From Candidatus Limnocylindria bacterium (GTDB lineage: Bacteria; Chloroflexota; Limnocylindria; QHBO01), in the NCBI GenBank assembly GCA_030146365.1, contig JASLBU010000145.1, forward strand, positions 1 through 18,834: 18,834 bases of DNA, in the 5' to 3' direction. How positions within the stretch are numbered: position 1 is the first letter of the stretch; each line of letters starts with the position of its first letter. Position numbers and translations under genes: made by a program. Below are positions 1-5,163 of the stretch, piece after piece. Under the pieces are notes generated by a model. The model saw nothing but the letters and a program-made list of their open reading frames with translations. It made no database searches and was not told where the DNA came from.

Positions 1-98
1 GCGAAGATGTACTCGCGCATCTTCGGATTCCAGCGCCGGGTCTGATGCCCGAAGTGGACGCCCGCTTCGAGCAGCTGCTTCATGCTGGTGGCAGCCAC
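1..98 (-). CDS. rpsB: 30S ribosomal protein S2, N-terminal fragment
   Basis: This is the first 32 codons of ribosomal protein S2, a structural protein of the small ribosomal subunit; the rest lies beyond the left edge of the window. The translation from a GTG at 98 begins VAATSMKQLLEAGVHFGHQT and continues RRWNPKMREYIF, the highly conserved S2 N-terminus. I chose the GTG at 98 because a GGAGG (plus-strand 108-112) sits 9 bases upstream; the in-frame ATG at 83 has no such site, although the family-typical start MKQLLEAG lies there. The gene reads leftward, divergent from the LysM gene, with a 323-base intergenic region and an extended -10 promoter behind it. Identity is near certain; the exact start is likely. 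Confidence 0.95.
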   Translation of the reverse strand, partial: MAATSMKQLLEAGVHFGHQTRRWNPKMREYIF

Positions 99-149
99 GA
101 TTCAATACCTCCGGTTGTTCCTCCGCCCTGGCCTCTGCTCCCGGGTCGA

Positions 150-165
150 CCCTCGCGGTGGAGGG
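150..165 (-). other. Possible hairpin in the rpsB 5' leader
   Basis: On the leftward transcript, CCCTC-CACCGC-GAGGG can form a 5-bp stem with a 6-base loop. It overlaps a perfect 10-bp palindrome, GGGTCGACCC, at 143-152, so two mutually exclusive folds are possible. It lies in the roughly 130-base leader predicted between the extended -10 (235-243) and the rpsB start. S2 autoregulates its mRNA leader in other bacteria, but no known S2-leader motif is recognised here. Confidence 0.25.
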
Positions 166-234
166 CACCGACGACCAGCAGGATCCGCCGAGCGTGTGAG
201 ATGGGTGACGCTCGCGCCACGGGCGAGCCGGAGA

Positions 235-243
235 AGTATACCA
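235..243 (-). promoter_or_regulatory. Extended -10 promoter for rpsB
   Basis: On the minus strand the sequence reads TGG-TATACT, an extended -10 (TGn then a five-of-six match to TATAAT). No good -35 hexamer stands 16-18 bases upstream, as expected for extended -10 promoters. Transcription would start near 228 and give an rpsB leader of about 130 bases. The same TATACT hexamer recurs upstream of rplS and rpmF and inside nusB. Confidence 0.55.
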
Positions 244-293
244 GAGCCTTGCCGATTCCCCGGCGGGCAGCCCGCCTGAACGAGATGGCGCCC

Positions 294-312
294 GTACCCC
301 ACCACAGGGTAC
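294..312. promoter_or_regulatory. Inverted repeat, possible operator
   Basis: GTACCC (294-299), a 7-base spacer and GGGTAC (307-312) form a perfect 6+6 inverted repeat. It lies between two divergent promoters, 31 bases upstream of the rightward -35 and about 50 bases upstream of the leftward -10. A second palindrome, GAAGTACTTC, follows at 314-323. No regulator is encoded nearby, so the binding protein is unknown; operator function is inference from position and symmetry. Confidence 0.35.
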
Positions 313-342
313 CGAAGTACTTCCCGGCCACCCGGACGTACC

Positions 343-370
343 TTGACCCCTCAGCGATCGCTCCTAGCAT
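343..370 (+). promoter_or_regulatory. Sigma70-type promoter for the LysM/transglycosylase gene
   Basis: A -35 TTGACC (343-348), a 16-base spacer and a -10 TAGCAT (365-370) precede the rightward gene; the predicted leader is about 45 bases. The spacer contains a perfect 10-bp palindrome, AGCGATCGCT (353-362), a position where a bound repressor would block RNA polymerase. The -35 matches five of six consensus bases and the -10 four of six. Confidence 0.55.
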
Positions 371-421
371 CGGCCCGCCGCGTGACCCACGCGCGACGCC
401 CCGCACCAGAGGAACGATTCG

Positions 422-1534
422 TTGCATCGACCCAGGCACACCACCGCCCTTGCCGGCCTCGCCGCGACACTGCTCGTGAGTCCGCTCCTCGCCGCCACCG
501 CGCTCGCCGCAGACCCGACCGTCGTGGTCAAGCCGGGCGACACGCTGACGTCGCTCTCCAAGCGGCATGGCGTACCGATCAGGCGCATCGTCGATCTCAA
601 CGCCCTCACCGATCCCAACCGAATCTTCGCCGGGCAGCGTCTTCGGGTGGCGACCGGGCCGGCCGCCGTGCCGGCAGCGGCCCCGACGTCTGCGGCCGCC
701 GCGGCACGCGCCCACACGGTCCGGTCCGGTGAGCACCTCATCGGCATCGCCCGCCGCTACGGCGTCTCCGTGAGGGCGATCGTCGCTGCCAACGGCATCG
801 TCAACGCGAGCCGCATCTATGCCGGCCAGCGGCTGTCGATCCCGGGCGCCGCGCCCGCCGCCCCCGTCGCTCGCGCGCGCCCCGCCGCCAGCCCGGCGAC
901 CACCGCCCCCGCGGCCCAGCGCACCCACACGGTCCGAGCCGGCGAGAACCTCACCCGCATCGCGCGTCACCACGGCGTCTCCGTCACGGCCATCGTGGCC
1001 GCGAACGGCATCGCGAACGCGAGCCGCATCTTCGCGGGCCAGCGCCTCGTGATCCCCGGCGAGCGGCCGGCACCTACGGCGGGTGCATCGCCGTCACGGT
1101 CGGCGATGCCGGCATCGATGGCGCAGCTGGTCGCGAGGCGGGACGCCGTTCGGCGTCTGATCGTCGGCGAGGCGCAGCGCCAGGGCGTTCCCGCGTCCTT
1201 CGCGCTCGCGGTCGCCTGGCAGGAGTCGGGTTGGCAGCAGGGCGTGGTGAGCAGCGCCGGCGCCATCGGTGTCATGCAGCTCATGCCGGACACGGCCGAT
1301 TGGATCGCGCAGGCGATGCTGGGACGGCCGGTGAATGCCCGAGACGTTGAGGACAACGTGACGGCCGGCGTGCGGCTACTCAAGCACTACCTCGACCGCT
1401 ACGACGGAAACCGGAGCCTGGTGCTTGCGGCCTACTACCAGGGGCAGGGGGCCGTCGACCGGCACGGCATCTATCCGGTCAGCCGTCCGTACATCAGATC
1501 CGTCTCGATCCTCGTCGGGCTGTTCGGCGGATGA
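422..1534 (+). CDS. Secreted LysM-repeat lytic transglycosylase
   Basis: A 370-aa exported cell-wall enzyme predicted to cleave the glycan strands of peptidoglycan. Residues 1-29 form a signal peptide (basic start, hydrophobic core, cleavage likely after ALA before ADP). Three LysM domains follow at about 33-76, 98-141 and 169-212; the second and third are close copies (both contain IVAANGI), joined by Ala/Pro-rich linkers. The C-terminal domain, about 240-370, is a lysozyme-like SLT fold: AWQESGW carries the probable catalytic Glu268, followed by GAIGVMQLMP. The family's usual AYNAG motif reads AYYQG here. The start is TTG, supported by AGAGGA about 8 bases upstream. It is the only rightward gene and has its own promoter. 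It ends 6 bases before the converging yraN gene. Fold and location are firm; exact product chemistry (lytic versus hydrolytic) is inferred. Confidence 0.88.
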   Translation: MHRPRHTTALAGLAATLLVSPLLAATALAADPTVVVKPGDTLTSLSKRHGVPIRRIVDLNALTDPNRIFAGQRLRVATGPAAVPAAAPTSAAAAARAHTVRSGEHLIGIARRYGVSVRAIVAANGIVNASRIYAGQRLSIPGAAPAAPVARARPAASPATTAPAAQRTHTVRAGENLTRIARHHGVSVTAIVAANGIANASRIFAGQRLVIPGERPAPTAGASPSRSAMPASMAQLVARRDAVRRLIVGEAQRQGVPASFALAVAWQESGWQQGVVSSAGAIGVMQLMPDTADWIAQAMLGRPVNARDVEDNVTAGVRLLKHYLDRYDGNRSLVLAAYYQGQGAVDRHGIYPVSRPYIRSVSILVGLFGG

Positions 1535-1540
1535 TCCTGT

Positions 1541-1918
1541 TCAACCGTCATTGACGCCCGGGATGCGCCGGAGCCGCCAGTGGCCCGGCGCGTTCGGTTC
1601 CGGCTCGGCGGTCACGAGGTCGACGCGCAGTCCGGCGTGACGGATCGCGGAGGCGGCGGCCCGGGCGACGAGCGTCCGTTCCAGCCGCCTGACCTTGCGT
1701 TGGTCGACGCTGGCGGCTGCCTCGCCCGTCCGCCGACCGCTCCGAGCGCGTACCTCCACGGCCACCATCACCCGTTCCGGATCCAGGAGGATGAGGTCCA
1801 CCTCACCGCCGCCCGGCGACCGCGCGTTGCGCGCGACCAGCCGCCAGCCGGTCGCCGCCAGCCAGCTCGCAATCGCCGCTTCGGCGTCTCGGCCGAGGAT
1901 GTGGCGCGGATCCGGCAT
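1541..1918 (-). CDS. YraN/UPF0102 family nuclease-like protein
   Basis: A 125-aa protein of the UPF0102 (YraN) family, a small PD-(D/E)XK-like domain whose cellular role is not settled. Diagnostic segments are GRDAEAAIASWL (9-20), RNARSPGGGEVDLILLD (30-46) and VAVEVRAR (52-59), giving candidate active-site residues E39, D41 and E55. The family's usual Lys in VEVK is Arg57 here. The start is the ATG at 1918, with AGGAG five bases upstream; an upstream extension of the frame shows no homology and overlaps rnhB. It follows rnhB after 26 bases, a common pairing, and is the last gene of the leftward train before the convergent LysM gene. Confidence 0.85.
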   Translation of the reverse strand: MPDPRHILGRDAEAAIASWLAATGWRLVARNARSPGGGEVDLILLDPERVMVAVEVRARSGRRTGEAAASVDQRKVRRLERTLVARAAASAIRHAGLRVDLVTAEPEPNAPGHWRLRRIPGVNDG

Positions 1919-1944
1919 GGGGACTCCTGTGCGGGAGGCGAGCG

Positions 1945-2616
1945 TCACTCCGGCTCGAGCTCGTCCTCGTCCACGAGGTCCCAGTCGAAGTCCCACTCGA
2001 GGCCGAGGGGCAGCTGCGTTCCTGCAAGCAGCTGCCGGATCGGCGAGAACGACCGCCGATGCCAGGCGCAGGGACCCTGCTCGAGCAGGGCATCGACGTG
2101 GGTGCGCGTGCCGTAGCCCTTGTTGCGGGCGAACCCGTAGCCCGGATAGCGGTGGTCGAACTCGTCGCAGATCCGATCGCGGGTGACCTTCGCGACGATG
2201 CTGGCCGCCGCGATGGAGGCGCTGATCGCGTCGCCATCGATGATGGCTCGCTGCGGCACGTCCACGTCGCGGAGGCTCAGCGCGTCGATGAGCAGGTGGT
2301 CGGGGCGCTCGGGCATGCGGGCAAGGGCCTCTCGCATGGCGAGCTTCGTCGCCTGCAGGATGTTGATGCGATCGATGACTTCGACCTCCACGCACCCGAC
2401 GCCCACTGAGTGCGCACGGTCGAGAATCAGCTCGTACAGCGCCTCCCTCCGGGCACGCGGGACGACCTTGCTGTCGCGGATGCCCTTGATCCGGTGACGC
2501 TCGGGAAGGACGACCGCCGCGGCCACGACCGGACCGGCGAGACAGCCGCGGCCAACTTCATCAACACCCGCGACACGGACGAAGCCGGACAACCGCAGCT
2601 CCCGCTCGTGGCGCAT
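1945..2616 (-). CDS. rnhB: Ribonuclease HII
   Basis: RNase HII, which nicks RNA in RNA/DNA hybrids and removes misincorporated ribonucleotides in the cytoplasm. With the ATG at 2616 the protein is 223 aa. The active-site series is visible: VAGVDEVGRG (15-24; D19, E20), LLIDAL (D111) and KVTRD (D147), plus the conserved ASIVAKVTRD and GYGFARNKGYGT segments. The GPLAGPV motif reads GCLAGPV. The tail is strongly acidic (DWDLVDEDELEPE). The start is uncertain: ATG 2616 places the catalytic motif at the usual distance from the N-terminus but has a poor ribosome site; a GTG at 2676 would add 20 Arg/Pro-rich residues. It lies between rplS and yraN, as in many bacteria. Confidence 0.93.
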   Translation of the reverse strand: MRHERELRLSGFVRVAGVDEVGRGCLAGPVVAAAVVLPERHRIKGIRDSKVVPRARREALYELILDRAHSVGVGCVEVEVIDRINILQATKLAMREALARMPERPDHLLIDALSLRDVDVPQRAIIDGDAISASIAAASIVAKVTRDRICDEFDHRYPGYGFARNKGYGTRTHVDALLEQGPCAWHRRSFSPIRQLLAGTQLPLGLEWDFDWDLVDEDELEPE

Positions 2617-2707
2617 GTGCGCGTCGCGGATGCGCCGATGCGGACGCCGCCGGGGCCGGCTGACCGGCTCGCTCACCGATTCGGTCAGGGCCAAACCGGT
2701 CACCGGG

Positions 2708-3055
2708 TCAGTTGGTGCGGCGCTCGCGGAGCGTTGCGGCCTTGCCGACTCGGTTGCGGAGGAAGTAGAGCTGTGCGCGCCGGGCAACGCCGTGACGGAC
2801 CACCTCGATCTTCTCGATGCGGGGGGCATGCACCATGAAGGTGCGCTCCACGCCGACGCCGCTGGCGATGCGGCGGACGGTGATCGCGTGGTTGAGTCCA
2901 CCGCCGCGCATGCGCATCACGGTGCCCTCGAAGACCTGGATCCGCTCGCGGGTGCCCTCGACCACCTTGACCGAGACGCGGACCGTGTCGCCCGGGGCGA
3001 TCTCCGGTACGTCGGTGCGGAGCTGCTCTCGCTCGAGCTCCTTGATGGCGTTCAT
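2708..3055 (-). CDS. rplS: 50S ribosomal protein L19
   Basis: L19, a large-subunit protein at the interface with the 30S subunit; 115 aa, normal length. Recognisable segments are the N-terminus MNAIKELEREQLRTDVPEI, then GDTVRV, IQVFEGTVM, GVGVERTF and the C-terminal RRAQLYFLRNRVGKAA. The ATG at 3055 is the only sensible start; GAGG lies about 10 bases upstream. A good promoter sits at 3144-3173, just past the trmD stop, so L19 can be made independently of the upstream trmD message, which is useful because ribosomal proteins are needed in far greater amount than TrmD. The leader carries an 11-base tandem repeat. Confidence 0.97.
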   Translation of the reverse strand: MNAIKELEREQLRTDVPEIAPGDTVRVSVKVVEGTRERIQVFEGTVMRMRGGGLNHAITVRRIASGVGVERTFMVHAPRIEKIEVVRHGVARRAQLYFLRNRVGKAATLRERRTN

Positions 3056-3070
3056 CCTGGGGCGACCTCG

Positions 3071-3097
3071 TTATCGCGGGCTTATCCGCGGCTTATC
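3071..3097 (-). repeat. 11-bp tandem repeat and small hairpin in the rplS leader
   Basis: On the plus strand, TTATC starts at 3071, 3082 and 3093, giving units TTATCGCGGGC and TTATCCGCGGC plus a partial third. On the transcript the middle can pair as CGCGG-ATAAGC-CCGCG (3075-3090). It lies 16 bases upstream of the L19 start, close to the ribosome binding site. A perfect GTGTG-A-CACAC palindrome lies further upstream at 3099-3109. Function unknown. Confidence 0.5.
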
Positions 3098-3143
3098 GGT
3101 GTGACACACGAACGCGACCGCCGTCTGCGGCCGCGACCGACGG

Positions 3144-3173
3144 AGTATAGCAGCGGCCCGCGGCGACCGGCAA
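3144..3173 (-). promoter_or_regulatory. Sigma70-type promoter for rplS
   Basis: Minus-strand TTGCCG (-35, 3168-3173), an 18-base spacer ending in TGC, and TATACT (-10, 3144-3149), combining a -35 with an extended -10. It starts just after the trmD stop at 3179 and predicts a leader of about 80 bases before rplS. The 12-mer TGCTATACTCCG is identical to one inside nusB. Confidence 0.7.
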
Positions 3174-3178
3174 GGCAG

Positions 3179-3895
3179 CTACGGCGAGTCGAGACCGGCC
3201 AGGAACGCGCGGTCCACCTCGTCGAGCTCGGCGTGGTCGATGAGGTCCGGCCGCCGCTCCCACGTCCTGCGCAACGCTTCTCGACGCCGCCATCTTTCCA
3301 CCTCCCCGTGGTTTCCCGACAGGAGGATCGGTGGCACGTCCACGCCGCGGAACGAGTCAGGCCGCGTGTACTGGGGATGCTCGAGCAGGCCGTCCGCGAA
3401 GGAGTCGCCGGTGTGGGAGGCCTCCGTGATCACGCCGGGAACCAACCGCACCACGGCGTCGATCAGGACCAGCGCGGGCAGCTCGCCCCCGGTCAGCACG
3501 TAGTCGCCGATGCTGACCTCCCGGTCGATGATCGTGCGCACCCGGTCGTCGACGCCCTCGTACCGGCCACACACCAGCGCCAGCCGCGGCACGGCCGCGA
3601 GCTCGCGTGCCAGCGCGTCGCCCAGGCGCTCCCCGGCCGGATCCAGAAGCACCACGTGGGCGCCGGCCTCGCGGAGCGGCTCGATGGCCGCGAACAGTGG
3701 CTCCGGGCGCATCACCATGCCGGCTCCCCCGCCGTACGGATAGTCGTCGACCGACCGGTGACGGCCGAGACCATGCTCCCGAAGGTCATGCACTCCGAAG
3801 CTCACGTGGCCGGCCTGCACGGCGCGGCCCATGATCGACGCCCCGAGTGGTCCGCTCAGGAGCTCCGGGAAGAGCGTGACGACGTCGATGCGCAC
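3179..3895 (-). CDS. trmD: tRNA (guanine-N1-)-methyltransferase
   Basis: TrmD methylates G37 of tRNAs using S-adenosylmethionine, preventing +1 frameshifting. The protein is 238 aa, normal for the family. Motifs include the start VRIDVVTLFP, DDYPYGGGAGMVMRPEP (50-66), LVCGRYEGVDDR (107-118), SIGDYVLTGGELPALVLIDA (128-147) of the trefoil-knot SAM site, DSFADGLLEHPQYTRP (164-179) and LLSGNHGEVERWRR near the C-terminus. The GTG at 3895 is 4 bases downstream of the rimM stop, so translational coupling is likely; the Shine-Dalgarno is weak. RimM-TrmD-L19 order is widespread in bacteria. Confidence 0.97.
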   Translation of the reverse strand: MRIDVVTLFPELLSGPLGASIMGRAVQAGHVSFGVHDLREHGLGRHRSVDDYPYGGGAGMVMRPEPLFAAIEPLREAGAHVVLLDPAGERLGDALARELAAVPRLALVCGRYEGVDDRVRTIIDREVSIGDYVLTGGELPALVLIDAVVRLVPGVITEASHTGDSFADGLLEHPQYTRPDSFRGVDVPPILLSGNHGEVERWRRREALRRTWERRPDLIDHAELDEVDRAFLAGLDSP

Positions 3896-3899
3896 CGTC

Positions 3900-4442
3900 T
3901 CAGCGGATCTCCTCGGCGTCCTCGGAAGCCACCGTCATGCGGCCCTTCTCCAGGTCCACGTCCAGCACGACGCTCCTCAGTGCCGGAACCAGCCGCTCCC
4001 CCGATGCCCCGACGACGCGATAGACCTCGTTCTCCCCCGCCCGGAAGATCTCGACCAGCTCGCCCACGGTCTCGCCGACCTCGTCGACGACCCGGAGTCC
4101 GACAAGATCGTGCCAGTAGTAGCTCCCATCCGGAAGCGGCCGCGCCGTGGTCTCGAGGTAGCTCCCGGTCAGCGTCTCCGCGGTGTCTCGGTCATCGATG
4201 GACTCGAAGTAGAGCACGAAGGAGCGGCCGCCGCTCTCGATCCTGGCGATGGTGAGCGTGCGGCGCTCGTCGGTTCCTGCGTCAACGAGGAGCTTCGTCC
4301 CCGCGACGAGCCGTTCGGGCCAGTCGGTGAGGAGCTCGACGCGGACGCCGCCCTTGAGGCCCTTGGGACCGAGAACGCGCCCGACGGTGAGGCGGCGGTC
4401 AGTCGGCGTCGGAGACGATCTCGAGCTCGACGTGACGTCCAT
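3900..4442 (-). CDS. rimM: 16S rRNA processing protein RimM
   Basis: RimM binds S19 and helps mature the 30S head. The 180-aa protein has the RimM N-domain (VGRVLGPKGLKGGVRVELLT, residues 20-39; the motif is usually PHG/KAHG) and a PRC-barrel C-domain (YYWHDLVGLRVVDEVGETVG, then RLVPAL). The first canonical in-frame start is the ATG at 4442, which makes the gene overlap the 3' end of khpA by 44 bases and gives about 18 extra Ser/Thr/Pro-rich residues before the conserved core. No ATG, GTG or TTG lies between it and the conserved core, so the overlap seems real. AAGG abuts the ATG, so initiation probably depends on coupling to khpA translation. It precedes trmD by 4 bases. Confidence 0.93.
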   Translation of the reverse strand: MDVTSSSRSSPTPTDRRLTVGRVLGPKGLKGGVRVELLTDWPERLVAGTKLLVDAGTDERRTLTIARIESGGRSFVLYFESIDDRDTAETLTGSYLETTARPLPDGSYYWHDLVGLRVVDEVGETVGELVEIFRAGENEVYRVVGASGERLVPALRSVVLDVDLEKGRMTVASEDAEEIR

Positions 4443-4638
4443 CCTTGGTCGCCATCACGCGCAGCAGGCTGCGAATGGCGTTCGCGATTCGTCCATCGCG
4501 GCCGATCACGCGGCCCATGTCCTCCTGATCGACCCCGAGCGTCAGCACCGTCTCGTCGGCGTCATCGTCGACCTCGACCCAGACGGCCTCCGGCTTGTCG
4601 ACGAGGGCTCTCGCCACGTACTCGAGGAAGTCCTTCAC
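4399..4638 (-). CDS. khpA: KH-domain RNA-binding protein KhpA
   Basis: A 79-aa single KH domain protein (KhpA/YlqC family), which in Firmicutes works with KhpB/Jag as an RNA chaperone affecting cell-wall growth. The GxxG RNA-binding loop is visible in VIGRDGRIANAIR (44-56; G46-R-D-G49). The start MKDFLEYVARALVDKPEAV is typical. The GTG at 4638 overlaps the rpsP stop (GTGA, 4 bases), indicating coupled translation. The order rpsP-khpA-rimM-trmD-rplS is conserved in Gram-positive bacteria and Chloroflexota. No khpB partner is in the window. Confidence 0.93.
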   Translation of the reverse strand: MKDFLEYVARALVDKPEAVWVEVDDDADETVLTLGVDQEDMGRVIGRDGRIANAIRSLLRVMATKDGRHVELEIVSDAD

Positions 4639-5132
4639 GCCTCTGCCTTCTCGGCTTCGTCTGCCGGCGCGTCACCCGCGGCTGCCGGGGCCGCCTCCGT
4701 GGCCTCCGTCGCTGCATCAGGTCCGGCCTGCGTCGCAGCGGCATCATCGGCTGCGCCGTTCGCGGTCCCTGGCTGGTCGGCCGGCGGTGTGGCCTCCGCC
4801 TCGGCGGCAGCCTTCTTCGAGACCCTGGGCTTCGTGGCGCGGGTCGCCCGCGTCGGCGTCTCGGCCTCGGCGCCCGCGGCCGCGGCCTGCGCGTTCTTCT
4901 CCGCCTGCCGCATGAGCTTCACCACCGTGTCTGACGGCTGTGCGCCCTGGCCGATCCAGGCCTGGATGCGCTCACTCTCCAGGTGGACGGTGGCGGGCTC
5001 GGTCAAGGGGTCGTAGTACCCGAGGATCTCGAGCGCACGGCCGTCGCGCGAGCGGCGCTTGTCGATGGCGATGACGCGGTAGGCGGGGCGCTTGGTTGCC
5101 CCGACGCGCGTCAATCGGATGCGTACTGCCAA
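4635..5132 (-). CDS. rpsP: 30S ribosomal protein S16 with long Ala/acidic C-terminal tail
   Basis: S16, a small-subunit assembly protein. The core is residues 1-82: MAVRIRLTRVGATKRPAYRV, then DGRALEILGYYDP and VVKLMRQA. The family is normally about 80-100 aa; this protein is 165 aa. Residues 83-165 are a low-complexity tail rich in Ala, Glu, Asp, Thr and Pro with a short basic patch (KPRVSKK, 101-107). The start is a TTG at 5132, chosen because it gives the exact family N-terminus and has GAGG about 10 bases upstream; a longer frame from 5183 would overlap the upstream gene. It overlaps khpA by 4 bases and follows the DUF3352 gene by 31 bases. Confidence 0.95.
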   Translation of the reverse strand: MAVRIRLTRVGATKRPAYRVIAIDKRRSRDGRALEILGYYDPLTEPATVHLESERIQAWIGQGAQPSDTVVKLMRQAEKNAQAAAAGAEAETPTRATRATKPRVSKKAAAEAEATPPADQPGTANGAADDAAATQAGPDAATEATEAAPAAAGDAPADEAEKAEA

Positions 5133-5163
5133 CGGAATCGTTACCTCGTTCTGGGAGTGGTGC

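Larger units (their letters stand above)
99..421. other. Divergent intergenic region between rpsB and the LysM/transglycosylase gene
   Basis: No gene is supported in this 323-base stretch. It holds a leftward extended -10 element (235-243), a rightward -35/-10 pair (343-370), and several perfect inverted repeats: GGCGGG-CAG-CCCGCC at 262-276, GTACCC-N7-GGGTAC at 294-312, GAAGTACTTC at 314-323 and AGCGATCGCT at 353-362. The tetramer GTAC occurs four times between 294 and 341. The open frames crossing it are Arg/Pro/Gly-rich and have no recognisable protein character, so I treat them as GC-driven artefacts. Confidence 0.7.

Noticed and set aside
262..276. GGCGGG-CAG-CCCGCC hairpin as an intrinsic terminator
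   Set aside because: A strong stem but no T-run on either strand, and no gene ends nearby that would need a terminator.
80..973. A 297-residue leftward Gly/Arg-rich frame antisense to the LysM gene and the divergent region
   Set aside because: It is antisense to the signal peptide and LysM repeats, has no domain character, and overlaps the rpsB start.
2615..4255. A 546-residue rightward open frame across rnhB, rplS, trmD and rimM
   Set aside because: It spans four well-identified leftward genes and a promoter, and is only a frame kept open by GC bias.
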